64,000 nucleotides of DNA from Sambucus nigra (GCA_949130495.1 OX422215.1:10455302-10519301); one strand, 5' to 3'. Numbered from the stretch's first letter, positions 34,930-47,163 are shown. Made by a program: numbers and translations. Notes: generated by a model from the letters alone, not told the origin.

Positions 34930-37866
34930 TGTGACACCCCACCTAATTAAATACCGGGCGATCACTCCTTTATTAAATTAAATCAAGGTAAACAGTTGGT
35001 TCATTCTCAGCATCACTGTCGATAAAATAATTTTGCCAATTTAACACCCTAAATAATTAAGCTAAGTGTCAAAACATTTTTTTTTTCATACGAACTTCCA
35101 AATTTTAATTAAAGAAAAGATTTAATTAACTAAAACAACATTTACAATATAGAATCACACCACGATGAACTAAAATAAAACCATACATTCACCAAACGAA
35201 TGTCAACATAATAAAACTAAAAATCATAAACCATCCTGAATAAATCCCATAAAACAATACTGGAGTAACTGAATTATAAAAATCCCAACAATAAATGAAA
35301 TGATAAAAAGGGCGACACGTGCCCAATAAATGAGAGTAATAGGAGTGGAGTCAATAACAGAAGCCGTCTACTCAAGTGACCTGCAACTCCCACCTAAGCT
35401 GCAGCTCGTTCTTCTCAAAGGATCTTAAGCAAGACGCCCCTGTGGCTGGGCACCTGAAAATATACATATATATACACAAGAGAGAGAGAGAAAAAGAAAC
35501 GGGTCAGGGCCCGAAAGTGTGTTTGATTTTAAAATACGTTAAGCAAGTATTTAAATTGATACAGGCCAATGCAATATCATATTAGTTCGTCTCTCTCTTG
35601 AGAAATACTCACCTCTCTTCTAATGTGCACTCCTATCGTACTAACCTTCCCAAATAATTTAGTTTATCTTAACTTACTCATAAGTTTTCAAATCCGCACG
35701 ATGACAATGTTTTAAAAAGGTTACTTTCAATCTGCAGCACTCCTCTCGTTTTAGCTTCATTAAATTATAAAGTTTCCTAGTGTCTTCTCATACTTTCACA
35801 AAACAAGTATTTAATAATTTGAGTCAACAATCATGTTCTACTTAACAAATCACAGTAAGCAGTTTAAAGTTTATAACCTCATATATATATTAACTACTCA
35901 TATAATATATATATATATATAATGACACCCCAACTAAACTATGGTGCGGGCATACTCTGCTATCCAATCCCCGTATTGCTCACACAAAGGGAAATACAAG
36001 TTCGGAATCACTCTCGAACTGTATTAACATATACAAAACAACGTTGAGGCGAAGCATAGATTCCAAGTCCAAGACGTCAGTACATACCCACACGTCTCTT
36101 AGGACCGTCCGACTATCAATCTGATAGCCCGTACCTAGGATCTCTATCTTCTAGGGTACGAATCAATATCCCCCATAAAGCAACACAGGATAAGATCGTC
36201 CCAGCGCGATAACCTCAGGGATAGCAAGTAGCGCGGGTACGTTTTTCACATGTATATAATATATGTACACACAATCATATAAATATACCAATTTCATCAT
36301 GTTAATATAGGTCACTCTCCTTACCCATAATTACAACATTTATCCTTAATTTTACATTTTTAAGACTTCGTATAAGGTTTCGTCTCTAACCTTAACTCGG
36401 AGGGTTTTCTCACTAATTACGTGACACTCGTGGATTTTATCCATCCAAGTAACAAATTCAGTAGGTAGACGTCTATTCACTACCGTAGGTATTCGTTGTA
36501 ATCTCTCACTTGAAATACGTAGTTCGTCGTTCCTTAATTAATTATCCCTTAAACCCAATTATCATTTCATAATAAAGTTCTCAACACTTAATCATATGTC
36601 CTACTGGTCTCTTCTATATCCCAAAACATTTTATTTATAATGCCTAAGAAATATTCCACGGTAAATTAATTCAACTAATTAAACAAGGGGAAAAAGAGTT
36701 TTCCAGGAGGGGTCGATCGATCGACGTCTGGGGCTCGATCGATCGATCAAACAGGTATTTCGATTTCTGCAGAAGTGCAGTTACGGGTTTGACTAATATT
36801 CTTCATTCAAATCCATAATTTCCAACACTAATCATCCAAAACTTATACTACAATCATGGTAATATATTTCCAGATGTTTCTAACGTTAAGCATGCATAAA
36901 ACCATCATTAAACATGATTAAACAACCTAAAATCTCATCTAATCATCAAGAACCCTAAGTTTTCTTAACTTTTGTTCTAATCAGGTTTCTCCGGAATTTC
37001 CTTCTAACAAGTCATTACAAATTCGTGGGTTAATCATCTACTTCACATATTAATTTCCAGAACAAGGTTATAATGATTTCTACATGCAAATCCCTATCAA
37101 AATTGGGGTTTTCTTCCATTATTTATACTCCTAATTATTCCTACACTAATATGATTATTGCACTAACGAAAATACGCAAGTTAAACACTTGCCTGGGATT
37201 TCAGAGGTCTGGTTTCCTGTTGATATTGGTGTGGTTGCGTTCTCCTCCTCGTGATCTACGCGTTGGTGGTGACGGCGGTGAAATCGGTGGTGTTTTGGGC
37301 CTTGAATCACCTTGAGAGCTCTCTCCTCTCTTCTCCAATGGCCGTTCTAGGGTTCTGAATGTTCTAACCCTAAAAGGCTGACTTAAATGGCTGCTAAGGA
37401 TGGCTGAAATTCGTGGGTTCTATTACCCTATTTTGTAAAATGACCAAAATGCCCTCCCGGGTCACTAATTAGGCCTAAAAACACCCCGAGGCCCGAACTA
37501 AACCCCCGGGTACACTTTTCTGACTATCTCGACCCTTCCGGACGCGTTGGCGCACTCAAAACGACCATACGGACAACTTATAAAATATTCACTTTTTAAT
37601 TAACATAATTAGTCACGACGTGACACGGGCACGTCCCGACTTAAATTTTCGAAATAGTCATATAATTCACTTATGACATTCAATATAACCAATATAATAT
37701 ATTACTATGCTCATTAGTAATATTCAACAAGTTTCTTATAATTACTAACTCTAGTCACGTTAATAATTATAACATAATTAATTTCCGGATTTTTATTAAA
37801 TAAATCATCACATTAAATTTAATAAATCCCCAAATTAAATATAGCATAAAAATACGGGGTATTACA
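34930..37866 (-). repeat. Element B LTR (3' LTR in element orientation)
   Basis: 2,937 bp. Palindromes TCGATCGATCGA are at 36,713 and 36,735. A GATATAGAA TATA-like box reads on the minus strand near 36,616. An exon-like block ends in CAG|GCAAGT near 37,192. It lacks 38 bp present in the partner. Confidence 0.94.
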
Positions 37867-37882
37867 TCCTTCCCCCCTAATA
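37867..37882 (-). promoter_or_regulatory. Element B polypurine tract
   Basis: On the minus strand it reads TTAGGGGGGAAGGA next to the 3' LTR. Confidence 0.87.
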
Positions 37883-38968
37883 ACGGAATTTCGTCCCGAA
37901 ATTCGGAAAATAAGGCATACCTGGTAAAAACAACTCTGGATATCTCTCGCGCATATCTGCCTCACGCTCCCAAGTGGATTCCTCCACATTATGATGTTCC
38001 CACTGGACTCGCACAAGTGGAACTACCTTCGACCTCAATCTCCTCTCACTATAGTCTAGGATAGCCACCGGTCTCTCCTCGTAAGAGCTATCAGGATGTA
38101 AATCGATCTCGTCTATCACGATGTGAGTATGGGCCATATCATCCCGAAGATATCGTCTCAGCGACGAGATGTGGAATACATCGTGGATGCGATGTAAATG
38201 ATCTGGCAATCCCAACCTGTATGCTACTGGCCCAATTCTCTCGATGATGGGAAATGGTCCTACGTACCTCGGAGCCAACTTCTCCTTCTTCCCGAACTTC
38301 ATCACTCCTTTCATAGGAGATACACGTAACAACACTTGATCTCCCACATTAAACTCCCGGAAGAACCGTTTCGCATCGGCGTAGCTCTTCTGCCTGTCTT
38401 GGGCTATCCGAATACGACTCCTGATTATCTCAATCCTCACGGACGTCTCCTGAATTACTTTTGGTCCTAATAACTTGTTGTCCCCCACCTCGAGCCAACA
38501 AGTTGTAGAACGACAAGGCCTGCCGTACAAAGCCTCAAATGGAGCCATGCCAATCGTGAACTGATAGGAGTTATTATAAGAAAACTCTACCAGTGGAAGG
38601 TGTGGCTCCCAACCTCCTCCGAAATCGATAACACACATGCGTAGCATATCTTCCAACATCTGATTAGTATGCTCTGTCTGTCCATCTGTCTGTGGGTGGT
38701 AAGCTGAACTCAGTCTCAACTCTGTACCCATAGCCTCCTGAAAGCTTTCCCAGAAACGTGACACAAAAATCTTGTCTCTATCTGACATAATATTCAGGGG
38801 CACCCCATGCAATCTGACAATCTCAGCGATGAACAACTGGGCATACTGACCCGTGGTATAATCTGTCCTCACTGGCAGAAAATGAGCCACCTTGGTCAAA
38901 CGGTCTACAATCACCCAGATAGAATCGTGGCCCCGTTGTGATGTAGGCAACCCGGTAATGAAATCCAT
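37877..38968 (-). CDS. pol: Element B integrase core plus chromodomain
   Basis: 363 open codons on the minus strand. The DDE residues sit in MDFITGLP, MSDRDK and QTDGQTE. The domain after the core has PRYVGPFPI and FHISSLRRY. A chromodomain-like tail follows at residues about 297-348 (VAILDYSERRL, VRVQWEHHN, STWEREADMRERYPEL), the kind of domain that steers chromoviruses to marked chromatin. The piece is cut off from RNase H by a TAG at about 38,984 (CAG in the expected frame), so it cannot be made as part of the polyprotein without readthrough. It ends by overlapping the PPT. Confidence 0.9.
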   Translation of the reverse strand: MDFITGLPTSQRGHDSIWVIVDRLTKVAHFLPVRTDYTTGQYAQLFIAEIVRLHGVPLNIMSDRDKIFVSRFWESFQEAMGTELRLSSAYHPQTDGQTEHTNQMLEDMLRMCVIDFGGGWEPHLPLVEFSYNNSYQFTIGMAPFEALYGRPCRSTTCWLEVGDNKLLGPKVIQETSVRIEIIRSRIRIAQDRQKSYADAKRFFREFNVGDQVLLRVSPMKGVMKFGKKEKLAPRYVGPFPIIERIGPVAYRLGLPDHLHRIHDVFHISSLRRYLRDDMAHTHIVIDEIDLHPDSSYEERPVAILDYSERRLRSKVVPLVRVQWEHHNVEESTWEREADMRERYPELFLPGMPYFPNFGTKFRY

Positions 38969-39007
38969 GGAAATACTTTCCCACTTCCACGCGGGTACTT
39001 CTAATGG

Positions 39008-40600
39008 CTAAAGTAATCCTGACGGTTTCTGGTGGTCCACCTTCACTAGCTGGCAAGTAGAACACTTGGACACAAATTCAGCGATGTCCTTCTTCATCCC
39101 ACTCCACCAGTACTGTCGTCTCATCTCCTGGTACATCTTATCGCCTCCCGGATGTACTGCAAATCGGGACCCACGAGAATGAGTCATCACTTCATAACGT
39201 AGCTCCGCTCCTTCTGGAACCACTAATCTCCCATTAAACCGCAACCCTCCATCCGAACTAACAGAATAGGACTCAGCACCCTCGGCTAGAAGTCGTACAA
39301 TCTGCTCCTGACAAAACGGGTCTGTGGTCTGTGCCTGTATCACCCTCGTAACAGTCTCGGGTGTGACTGACATCAAGGATATGAAAGAACGTGCTACTGC
39401 ATCCTGGTGACCCAACTCCTTCCACTTTGCTTTCCAGATGTCCGCTACATCGTCAACCGGTCTACGGCTCAACGCATCAGCAACTACGTTGGCGTTTCCC
39501 GGATGATACTGTATATCGAACTGGTAATCTTTCACAAACTCTAACCATCTGCGCTGACGCATATTCAGCTCTCGCTGAGTGAACAGGTACTGCAGTGACT
39601 TATGGTCTGTGAACAAACGGAATTTCTCACCCAATAAATAGTGCCTCCAAATTCTCAATGCAAAGACGACTGCAGCTAACTCCAGGTCGTGGGTGGGGTA
39701 ATTCTTCTCGTGCGGCTTAAGCTTGCGGGAAGCAAAAGCTATAGCCTTCTCCTCCTGTTGAAGTACTCCCCCAAGTCCTCGTAAGGATGCATCTGTGTAA
39801 ACCAGGTACTCTACACCCGGCTTCGGTAAAGCAAGGACTGGTGCCGAAGTAAGCTTGTCTTTTAGCTCGTCGAAAGCTAATTGACAAGCATCATCCCAAA
39901 CATACGGTACCCCTTTGCGAGTCAAATTTGTCAGCGGACCCGCTATTTTGGAGAATCCCCGAATGAACCTCCTGTAGTATCCGTCTAACCCCAAGAAACT
40001 ACGCACTTCCATCGGTGTCGTGGGCTATCCCCACTCCCTCACCGCTGACACTTTGCTCGGGTCAACTGCTATCCCTTGCTCAGAAACAACATGGCCCAAG
40101 AATTGTACCTCTCGTAACCAGAATCCGCACTTCTCGTACTTAGCATACAGCTGATGCTCTCGTAGAGTCTGAAGAACCTGCCTCAAGTGTTCGGCATGCT
40201 CCTCCTCGGAGTGTGAATATATCAAAATGTCATCTATGAAAACGATGACAAACTGATCCAAGAACTCTCTGAATACTCGGTTCATCAAGTCCATGAAAAC
40301 GGCTGGAGCATTTGTGAGTCCGAACGGCATCACCCGGAACTCGTAAGACCCATATCTCGTCAAGAAAGCAGTCTTCGAAACATCCTGCTCCATAATACGT
40401 AGCTGATGGTACCCCGACCTCAGATCTATCTTCGAAAAGAAAGTTTCTCCCCTCAGCTGGTCGAACAGATCATCGATTCGAGGCAACGGATATTTATTTC
40501 GTATCGTGACCTTGTTCAACTCCCGGTAGTCCATGCACAATCTCAGTGAACCATCTCTCTTCTTTACAAATAAGACTGGAGCACCCCAAGTTGAGGTACT
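39008..40600 (-). pseudogene. pol: Element B reverse transcriptase, RNase H and HHCC finger, two breaks
   Basis: RT and RNase H make the element DNA. RT (40,600 down to 40,025) has [33 protein letters not shown] and [11 protein letters not shown] at 40,025-40,027 replaces CAG (element A keeps CAG). The same frame goes on at 40,012 with the thumb GFSKIAGPL and RNase H (VYTDAS, LELAAVV, LFTDHKSL, VADALSRR), then the HHCC finger (FAVHPGGDKM, CSTCQ). A TAG closes it at 39,008. The 5' end is out of frame with gag-protease because about 26-28 bases are missing near 40,625. Confidence 0.88.
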
Positions 40601-40601
40601 C

Positions 40602-42551
40602 CTACGAATGAAGCCCTGACCTATCTCGCATCTCTGCCGGAGCCATACGGTACGGTGCGCGTGCTATAGGTCTCGTATCCGGCAATAAATCTATAACGAA
40701 GTCTATCTCACGACTGGGCGGTAGGCCTGGTATATCCTGAAACACATCGGAATACTCCCTAACAACTGGGATCGAATCCAAAGGAATCACAACCTCCTTA
40801 GAGGTATCCTCCTCAATGTAATATAAATGAGCGGTCGAACCTCCCTCTGGGCGAGGCATCGCTACTACAAACATCTCTTGCCCCGGAATGGCAAAAATAA
40901 TGCTCCCACCGAAGCAATCAATCATGGCTCTATAAGATGCGAGCCAATCCATACCAATTATCACATCATGCTCGTGCATGTCTAAGACTAGCATGTTTGC
41001 AGGCAATACCAAGCTACCAATCTCTACCCCTACTCCCCGGCATATAAAGAATATAATTGACCCACTCCCCAGTGGTGAGTCGACACACGTCACGGTGCTC
41101 TCTGCTGTGGCTAATAATCCTAAGGACTTTGAAAAATGCGTAGCTATAAAACAATGCGTTGCCCCCGTATCAAACAAAACTTTACCCATAGTACCATGGA
41201 TAGGAAACATACCCTCAATCGCGGGTGGTGCCTGTGGAGTTGCTGCCTGGTGGACGTTATAGACACGTCCATACTGTAATTGCCCCTGCTGTACTGGAGC
41301 TGCTGGAATGGCTGGTAGGGCTGGCACCTGGGCTGGAGCTGGAAGGGCAGGTGGAAAGAGTGGCCTCTGCGGCTCATTACGGGCTCCCTGCTGCTGTGGG
41401 GCCCTATCGCCCTCTGGGCAATCCTGACGCTTATGGCCGTGCTTGCCGCACACAAAACACCGGCCTCTGAAATTACCTCCCTTCTGTCCCTGCTGACCAC
41501 GGCCCTGCTGGCCGTTACCTCCACGCCATTGGCCCTGTTGGCCCTGATGTGCACGCTGTTGGCCCTGCTCTTCCTGTTGCTGACCCTGCTGTCGGTGCTG
41601 ACCCTGCTGATTAGGCTGGCCCTGCTGGCTAGGCTGACCCTGATGGCCCTGCCTGTATCCCCTGAATCCCTGCCTAGAATCACCTGAACGGAATCGCTTA
41701 GCAGGGTCCCCCTGATGGGAACTCTGCTCGTGTTGACGAGTCTGTCCATGAGTTGGTGCCCCACCGGCACTATTACCCCCGGTCCTGCCCTGCTGGCTGG
41801 ACTCTCCTGCTCTCTTGCTTCCCTGAAGATGGAAGCGGTGATCCTGGCAATGTAGTAACGTTGCATTGAGTACATCAGTGAAAGTACTCAGGGATAGATT
41901 TCCAATAAGGTGCTGACGGATCCTCCAAGCTAACCCGTCGACGAACAGCAAAATTTTCTTGCTCTCAGTGGGTGCCTCATCCGGCACAATAGTGAGAAGT
42001 CTCGTGAACTCCTCCTCATACTCGGCTACAGTAAGGTTCTCCTGCTTCAGATTTAGTAATCTCCGCCTCATCTCAGTCTGCACTGCGGGTGGAAAGTACT
42101 TGCGGTCAAACCGCTCCCAGAACATCTGAATAGGGATCGTGTCCCTCTCCTCCAAAGTAGTAGTGGACTCCCACCACTGTAATGCGGCTCCCACCAGCTT
42201 GAAAGAAGCCAATAACTGCTTTTGTACTTCGGTGCACTCATACATGCGAAGATGCCGCTGGATGTCTTTCTTCCATTGGCTAACCGTGATAATGTCGGAG
42301 CTACCAGAGAACTCAGGGGGATGTGCTTTCTGAAAAGCATCCCGAACCCTCTCCCATGCAGATGGAAGCTGTGCTGGTACTGGCTCCACTGCCTGGACCT
42401 GAGGTGGAGCCTGCTGAATCACCGCTATCGCGGCATTTACCGCCTGAGCAACGATGGCGGCTACCTCATTTGCATTCATTGTGCCTGGTGCCGGAGCTGC
42501 TGGCTGCTCGTCTTGGGCATGCCTATCTTTCGGAGCACGTCTCGGAGGCAT
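40602..42551 (-). CDS. gag: Element B Gag and protease
   Basis: About 650 codons, start ATG 42,551 (MPPRRAPKD). An upstream in-frame start at 42,599 is less likely, since element A and element G also start at this ATG after GGCATCTGAAA on the plus strand. Parts: gag core, residues 66-240 ([36 protein letters not shown]), a Q/G-rich stretch at 250-360, a CCHC knuckle at 365-378 ([14 protein letters not shown]), and protease with active-site DTG at 461-463 ([10 protein letters not shown]). The end (RDRSGLHS) is aberrant. A deletion of 26-28 bases removes the linker to RT and throws the frame. Confidence 0.88.
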   Translation of the reverse strand: MPPRRAPKDRHAQDEQPAAPAPGTMNANEVAAIVAQAVNAAIAVIQQAPPQVQAVEPVPAQLPSAWERVRDAFQKAHPPEFSGSSDIITVSQWKKDIQRHLRMYECTEVQKQLLASFKLVGAALQWWESTTTLEERDTIPIQMFWERFDRKYFPPAVQTEMRRRLLNLKQENLTVAEYEEEFTRLLTIVPDEAPTESKKILLFVDGLAWRIRQHLIGNLSLSTFTDVLNATLLHCQDHRFHLQGSKRAGESSQQGRTGGNSAGGAPTHGQTRQHEQSSHQGDPAKRFRSGDSRQGFRGYRQGHQGQPSQQGQPNQQGQHRQQGQQQEEQGQQRAHQGQQGQWRGGNGQQGRGQQGQKGGNFRGRCFVCGKHGHKRQDCPEGDRAPQQQGARNEPQRPLFPPALPAPAQVPALPAIPAAPVQQGQLQYGRVYNVHQAATPQAPPAIEGMFPIHGTMGKVLFDTGATHCFIATHFSKSLGLLATAESTVTCVDSPLGSGSIIFFICRGVGVEIGSLVLPANMLVLDMHEHDVIIGMDWLASYRAMIDCFGGSIIFAIPGQEMFVVAMPRPEGGSTAHLYYIEEDTSKEVVIPLDSIPVVREYSDVFQDIPGLPPSREIDFVIDLLPDTRPIARAPYRMAPAEMRDRSGLHS

Positions 42552-42722
42552 CTGAAATGTGAAAGAGTTTATTAGTCCACAGTTATCATCGAATCTCAAT
42601 TAACTGAAGACTTAAACGTAAAAGTAGGAATACAGCAATCCTAATAATAGGGCTCTATAGCAAAAAACGTTAAGCTGAAAGCGAAGTAAGCCGTACAGAT
42701 CCTATGGACACTAGAACCTGAT

Positions 42723-42736
42723 GCTCTGATACCACC
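42723..42736 (-). promoter_or_regulatory. Element B primer-binding site (tRNA-Met type)
   Basis: On the minus strand it reads GGTGGTATCAGAGC next to the 5' LTR. Confidence 0.93.
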
Positions 42737-45709
42737 TGTGACACCCCGCCTAATTAAATACCGGGCGATCACTCCTTTATTAAATTAAATCAAGGTAAAC
42801 AGTTGGTTCATTCTCAGCATCACCGTCGATAAAATAATTTTGCCAATTTAACACCCTAAATAATTAAGCTAAGTGTCAAAACATTTTTTTTTTCATACGA
42901 ACTTCCAAATTTTAATTAAAGAAAAGATTTAATTAACCAAAACAACATTTACAATATAGAATCACACCACGATGAACTAAAATAAAACCATACATTCACC
43001 AAACGAATGTCAACATAATAAAACTAAAAATCATAAACCATCCTGAATAAATCCCATAAAACAATACTGGAGTAACTGAATTATAAAAATCCCAACAATA
43101 AATGAAATGATAAAAAGGGCGACACGTGCCCAATAAATGAGAGTAATAGGAGTGGAGTCAATAACAGAAGCCGTCTACTCAAGTGACCTGCAACTCCCAC
43201 CTAAGCTGCAGCTCGTTCTTCTCAAAGGATCCTAAGCAAGACGCGCCTGTGGCTGGGCACCTGAAAATATACATATATATACACAAGAGAGAGAGAGAAA
43301 AAGAAACGGGTCAGGGCCCGAAAGTGTGTTTGATTTTAAAATACGTTAAGCAAGTATTTAAATTGATACAGGCCAATGCAATATCATATTAGTTCGTCTC
43401 TCTCTTGAGAAATACTCACCTCTCTTCTAATGTGCACTCCTATCGTACTAACCTTCCCAAATAATTTAGTTTATCTTAACTTACTCATAAGTTTTCAAAT
43501 CCGCACGATGACAATGTTTTAAAAAGGTTACTTTCAATCTGCAGCACTCCTCTCGTTTTAGCTTCATTAAATTATAAAGTTTCCTAGTGTCTTCTCATAC
43601 TTTCACAAAACAAGTATTTAATAATTTGAGTCAACAATCATGTTCTACTTAACAAATCACAGTAAGCAGTTTAAAGTTTATAACCTCATATATATATTAA
43701 CTACTCATATAATATATATATATATAATGACACCCCAACTAAACTATGGTGCGGGCATACTCTGCTATCCAATCCCCGTATCGCTCACACAAAGGGAAAT
43801 ACAAGTTCGGAATCACTCTCGAACTGTATTAACATATACAAAACAACGTTGAGGCGAAGCATAGATTCCAAGTCCAAGAGGTCAGTACATACCCACACGT
43901 CTCTTAGGACCGTCCGACTATCAATCTGATAGCCCGTACCTAGGATATCTATCTTCTAGGGTACGAATCAATATCCCCCATAAAGCAACACAGGATAAGA
44001 TCGTCCCAGCGCGGTAACCTCAGGGATAGCAAGTAGCGCGGGTACGTTTTTCACATGTATATAATATATGTACACACAATCATATAAATATACCAATTTC
44101 ATCATGTTAATATAGGTCACTCTCCTTACCCATAATTACAACATTTATCCTTAATTTTACATTTTTAAGACTTCGTATAAGGTTTCGTCTCTAACCTTAA
44201 CTCGGAGGGTTTTCTCACTAATTACGTGACACTCGTGGATTTTATCCATCCAAGTAACAAATTCAGTAGGTAGACGTCTATTCACTACCGTAGGTATTCG
44301 TTGTAATCTCTCACTTGAAATACGTAGTTCGTCGTTCCTTAATTAATTATCCCTTAAACCCAATTATCATTTCATAATAAAGTTCTCAACACTTAATCAT
44401 ATGTCCTACTGGTCTCTTCTATATCCCAAAACATTTTATTTATAATGCCTAAGAAATATTCCACGGTAAATTAATTCAACTAATTAAACAAGGGGAAAAA
44501 GAGTTTGCCAGGAGGGGTCGATCGATCGACGTCTGGGGCTCGATCGATCGAACCTTCGATCGATCGACGCTTTAGGTTCGATCGATCGATCAAACAGGTA
44601 TTTCGATTTCTGCAGAAGTGCAGTTACGGGTTTGACTAATATTCTTCATTCAAATCCATAATTTCCAACACTAATCGTCCAAAACTTATACTACAATCAT
44701 GGTAATATATTTCCAGATGTTTCTAACGTTAAGCATGCATAAAACCATCATTAAACATGATTAAACAACCTAAAATCTCATCTAATCATCAAGAACCCTA
44801 AGTTTTCTTAACTTTTGTTCTAATCAGGTTTCTCCGGAATTTCCTTCTAACAAGTCATTACAAATTCGTGGGTTAATCATCTACTTCACATATTAATTTC
44901 CAGAACAAGGTTATAATGATTTCTACATGCAAATCCCTATCAAAATTGGGGTTTTCTTCCATTATTTATACTCCTAATTATTCCTACACTAATATGATTA
45001 TTGCACTAACGAAAATATGCAAGTTAAACATTTGCCTGGGATTTCAGAGGTCTAGTTTCCTGCTGATATTGGTGTGGTTGCGTTCTCCTCCTCGTGATCT
45101 ACGCGTTGGTGGTGACGGCGGTGAAATCGGTGGTGTTTTGGGCCTTGAATCACCTTGAGAGCTCTCTCCTCTCTTCTCCAATGGCCGTTCTAGGGTTCTG
45201 AATGTTCTAACCCTTAAAGGCTGACTTAAATGGCTGCTAAGGATGGCTGAAATTCGTGGGTTTAATTACCCTATTTTGTAAAATGACCAAAATGCCCTCC
45301 CGGGTCACTAATTAGGCCTAAAAACACCCCGAGGCCCAAACTAAACTCCCGGGTACACTTTTCTGACTATCTCGACCCTTCCGGACGCGTTGGCGCACTA
45401 AAAACGACCATACGGACAACTTATAAAATATTCACTTTTTAATTAACATAATTAGTCCCGACGTGACACGGGCACGTCCCGACTTAAATTTCTGAAATAG
45501 TCATATAATTCACTTATGACATTCAATATAACCAATATAATATATTACTATGCTCATTAGTAATATTCAACGAGTTTCTTATAATTACTAACTCTAGTCA
45601 CGTTAATAATTATAACATAATTAATTTCCGGATTTTTATTAAATAAATCATCACATTAAATTTAATAAATCCCCAAATTAAATATAGCATAAAAATACGG
45701 GGTATTACA
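42737..45709 (-). repeat. Element B LTR (5' LTR in element orientation)
   Basis: 2,973 bp, partner of 34,930-37,866. It has four palindromes against two in the partner. Confidence 0.94.
44518..44589. promoter_or_regulatory. Four palindromes TCGATCGATCGA, spacings 22, 16 and 22 bp
   Basis: Perfect 12-bp palindromes start at 44,518, 44,540, 44,556 and 44,578. The minus-strand TATA-like box GATATAGAA near 44,421 lies about 95 bp beyond the array, the same distance as in element A. Confidence 0.62.
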
Positions 45710-45714
45710 GCTGG

Positions 45715-46271
45715 ATAGAATTTCAGCAGTTTAAAATTGTGGGTCTCTTCATGTATTTCCCTATAAATACCAACTTCGGGAGAGGTGTTTTGAAAGACTT
45801 TAGGAGACGAATTTGAGAGTCCAAATACACCTAGTCTTCATATTTTTGAGTCCCAAGACTCATGTTTTGATTCACACATCCTTGCCAAATATTTGTGAAT
45901 CCTTTTGCAACCCAAGAACACAACTTCGGTTTGTTCAACCCTTGTGGAGGAGACCGTTCTTCTTCTTCATTGCAGCCCTACTGGAAAGGGATAATTCTAG
46001 CCACGACTACAGAATCCGATACCCGAGGGTAATTCTTAGTCAACTTGTATTTTCATTGTAATCCGATTGTAAGCCGTTTTCTTACAAATTATAGTGAAAA
46101 TAAATGGTTTTTCCCCTGAGGGGGATTTTTCCTTAATTGCATGTGTTTGAATGTTCTTGCGTAGATTATCAATTTATTCAATCACATACTGCTGCATGGT
46201 TAGGGTTTGTTTGTGTTAAAAGGGTTTTATATATAATTTGATCATTTGAACGTGAGCACACACGTTCTTCA
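45715..46271 (+). repeat. Element C 3' LTR, second part
   Basis: It continues from 34,929 after element B. It has a TATA box at 45,762-45,769 and ends TTCTTCA, followed by TSD catcc. Confidence 0.94.
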
Positions 46272-46276
46272 CATCC

Positions 46277-47163
46277 TTACACTTCTATGAGGTTGTCCGT
46301 TTTCATGGAGTGACCCGCAGCACTACGTCTGACCGAGACTTGCAATTTATGGGTCATTTTTAGCAGACACTATGGCATCTGTTACAAATCGAGCTTCAAT
46401 TTTTTCTTTCTTTCACTCCCAAATAGATGGACTAACCAAGGTGTTCAATAGGAGTATAGGTGAACTTTTACTGTGTCTGACATCGGAGCATCCCCGTAGG
46501 TGGGATATAGTGATTGTACAGGTCGAGTTTGCCTTCAACAACTCCGTCAAATGTTCTACATGTATCTCTCCCTTTCAGATTGTATCGGGATCGTCTCCCA
46601 CTATGGTCGTTAATCTCGTTGATTTCCCACCAATAGTACCTACGCGTCCTTCCACGGAGGAGTTTGCGACACATTTGGTATCCATTCAGGCTGACATCCA
46701 TGCCCGCCTTCAGACTACCTATGCCTCTTACAAAGCGACGATCGATGAACGTCGACGTTTTGTCTAAGGCAACAAGCTTCTTATTCACCGCTTTGGCCTT
46801 TTTACTATCATTCGAGCTTGTGGGCCAAATGCCTATGAGGTCGACCTTCCGCTTAAGCTTCGCATGCACCGCACGTTTAACGTGGTGAATCTTTCTCTAT
46901 TTTGTGGCACCCACCCACCATCCATTTCCCGCCCATCATCCTTGACCCACCCAATCCATTCACATGTGGATCATATTGAGGGCATCATTGATTTAGCATT
47001 TATCTCTTCCTCTTCAGGAGATTATACCCGTTACTTGGTCCGTTCGGTTGAACGTCCCCAGGCGGAAGATTCTTGGATTATCCAAGATGACATTACAGCA
47101 TGTTGATCCCGATTTCTTTATGCAATACCTGGTATATATGGGTTCTTCTTAAATGGGAGAGAA
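46277..47163 (+). pseudogene. pol: Element E pol, piece 3 (integrase end, chromodomain) and PPT
   Basis: The integrase frame cut by element C resumes here: FYEVVRFHGV, TTSDRD (second catalytic Asp), then SQTDGLTKVFNR, where the usual Glu motif QTE is degraded. An open part at 46,372-46,767 has FAFNNSVKCST. NAYEVDLP and HRTFNVVNLS follow. A chromodomain-like tail, HIEGIIDLAF to SWIIQDDI, ends near 47,106. The purine tract AAATGGGAGAGAA (47,151-47,163) precedes the LTR. Several stops are present. Confidence 0.85.

Larger units (their letters stand above)
34930..45709 (-). mobile_element. Element B: young Tekay-type Ty3/gypsy chromovirus (minus strand), inside element C's LTR
   Basis: 10.8 kb, TSD gctgg at 34,925-34,929 and 45,710-45,714. 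The undisturbed site is seen in element C's 5' LTR at 27,055-27,059. LTRs of 2,937 and 2,973 bp differ at about 25 sites (about 0.9%) plus one 38-bp indel. The minus-strand order is LTR, PBS, gag-protease, RT, RNase H, integrase-chromodomain, PPT, LTR. It is the same lineage as element A but a separate family by LTR sequence. Two nonsense changes and one out-of-frame deletion break pol. Confidence 0.95.
26539..46271 (+). mobile_element. Element C: Sirevirus (SIRE-type) Ty1/copia element, 3' LTR split by element B
   Basis: TSD catcc at 26,534-26,538 and 46,272-46,276. The 5' LTR is 26,539-27,616. The 3' LTR is 34,391-34,929 joined with 45,715-46,271. Order: LTR, PBS, gag with CCHC, protease, integrase, RT, RNase H, a 1.5-kb non-coding tail with repeated GGGGGAG tracts, then LTR. 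The copia order (integrase before RT), long gag with coiled coil and LTRs of about 1.1 kb fit Sireviruses. About 27 LTR differences were counted (about 2.5%). A stop after gag and a one-base loss in integrase affect function. Confidence 0.92.
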
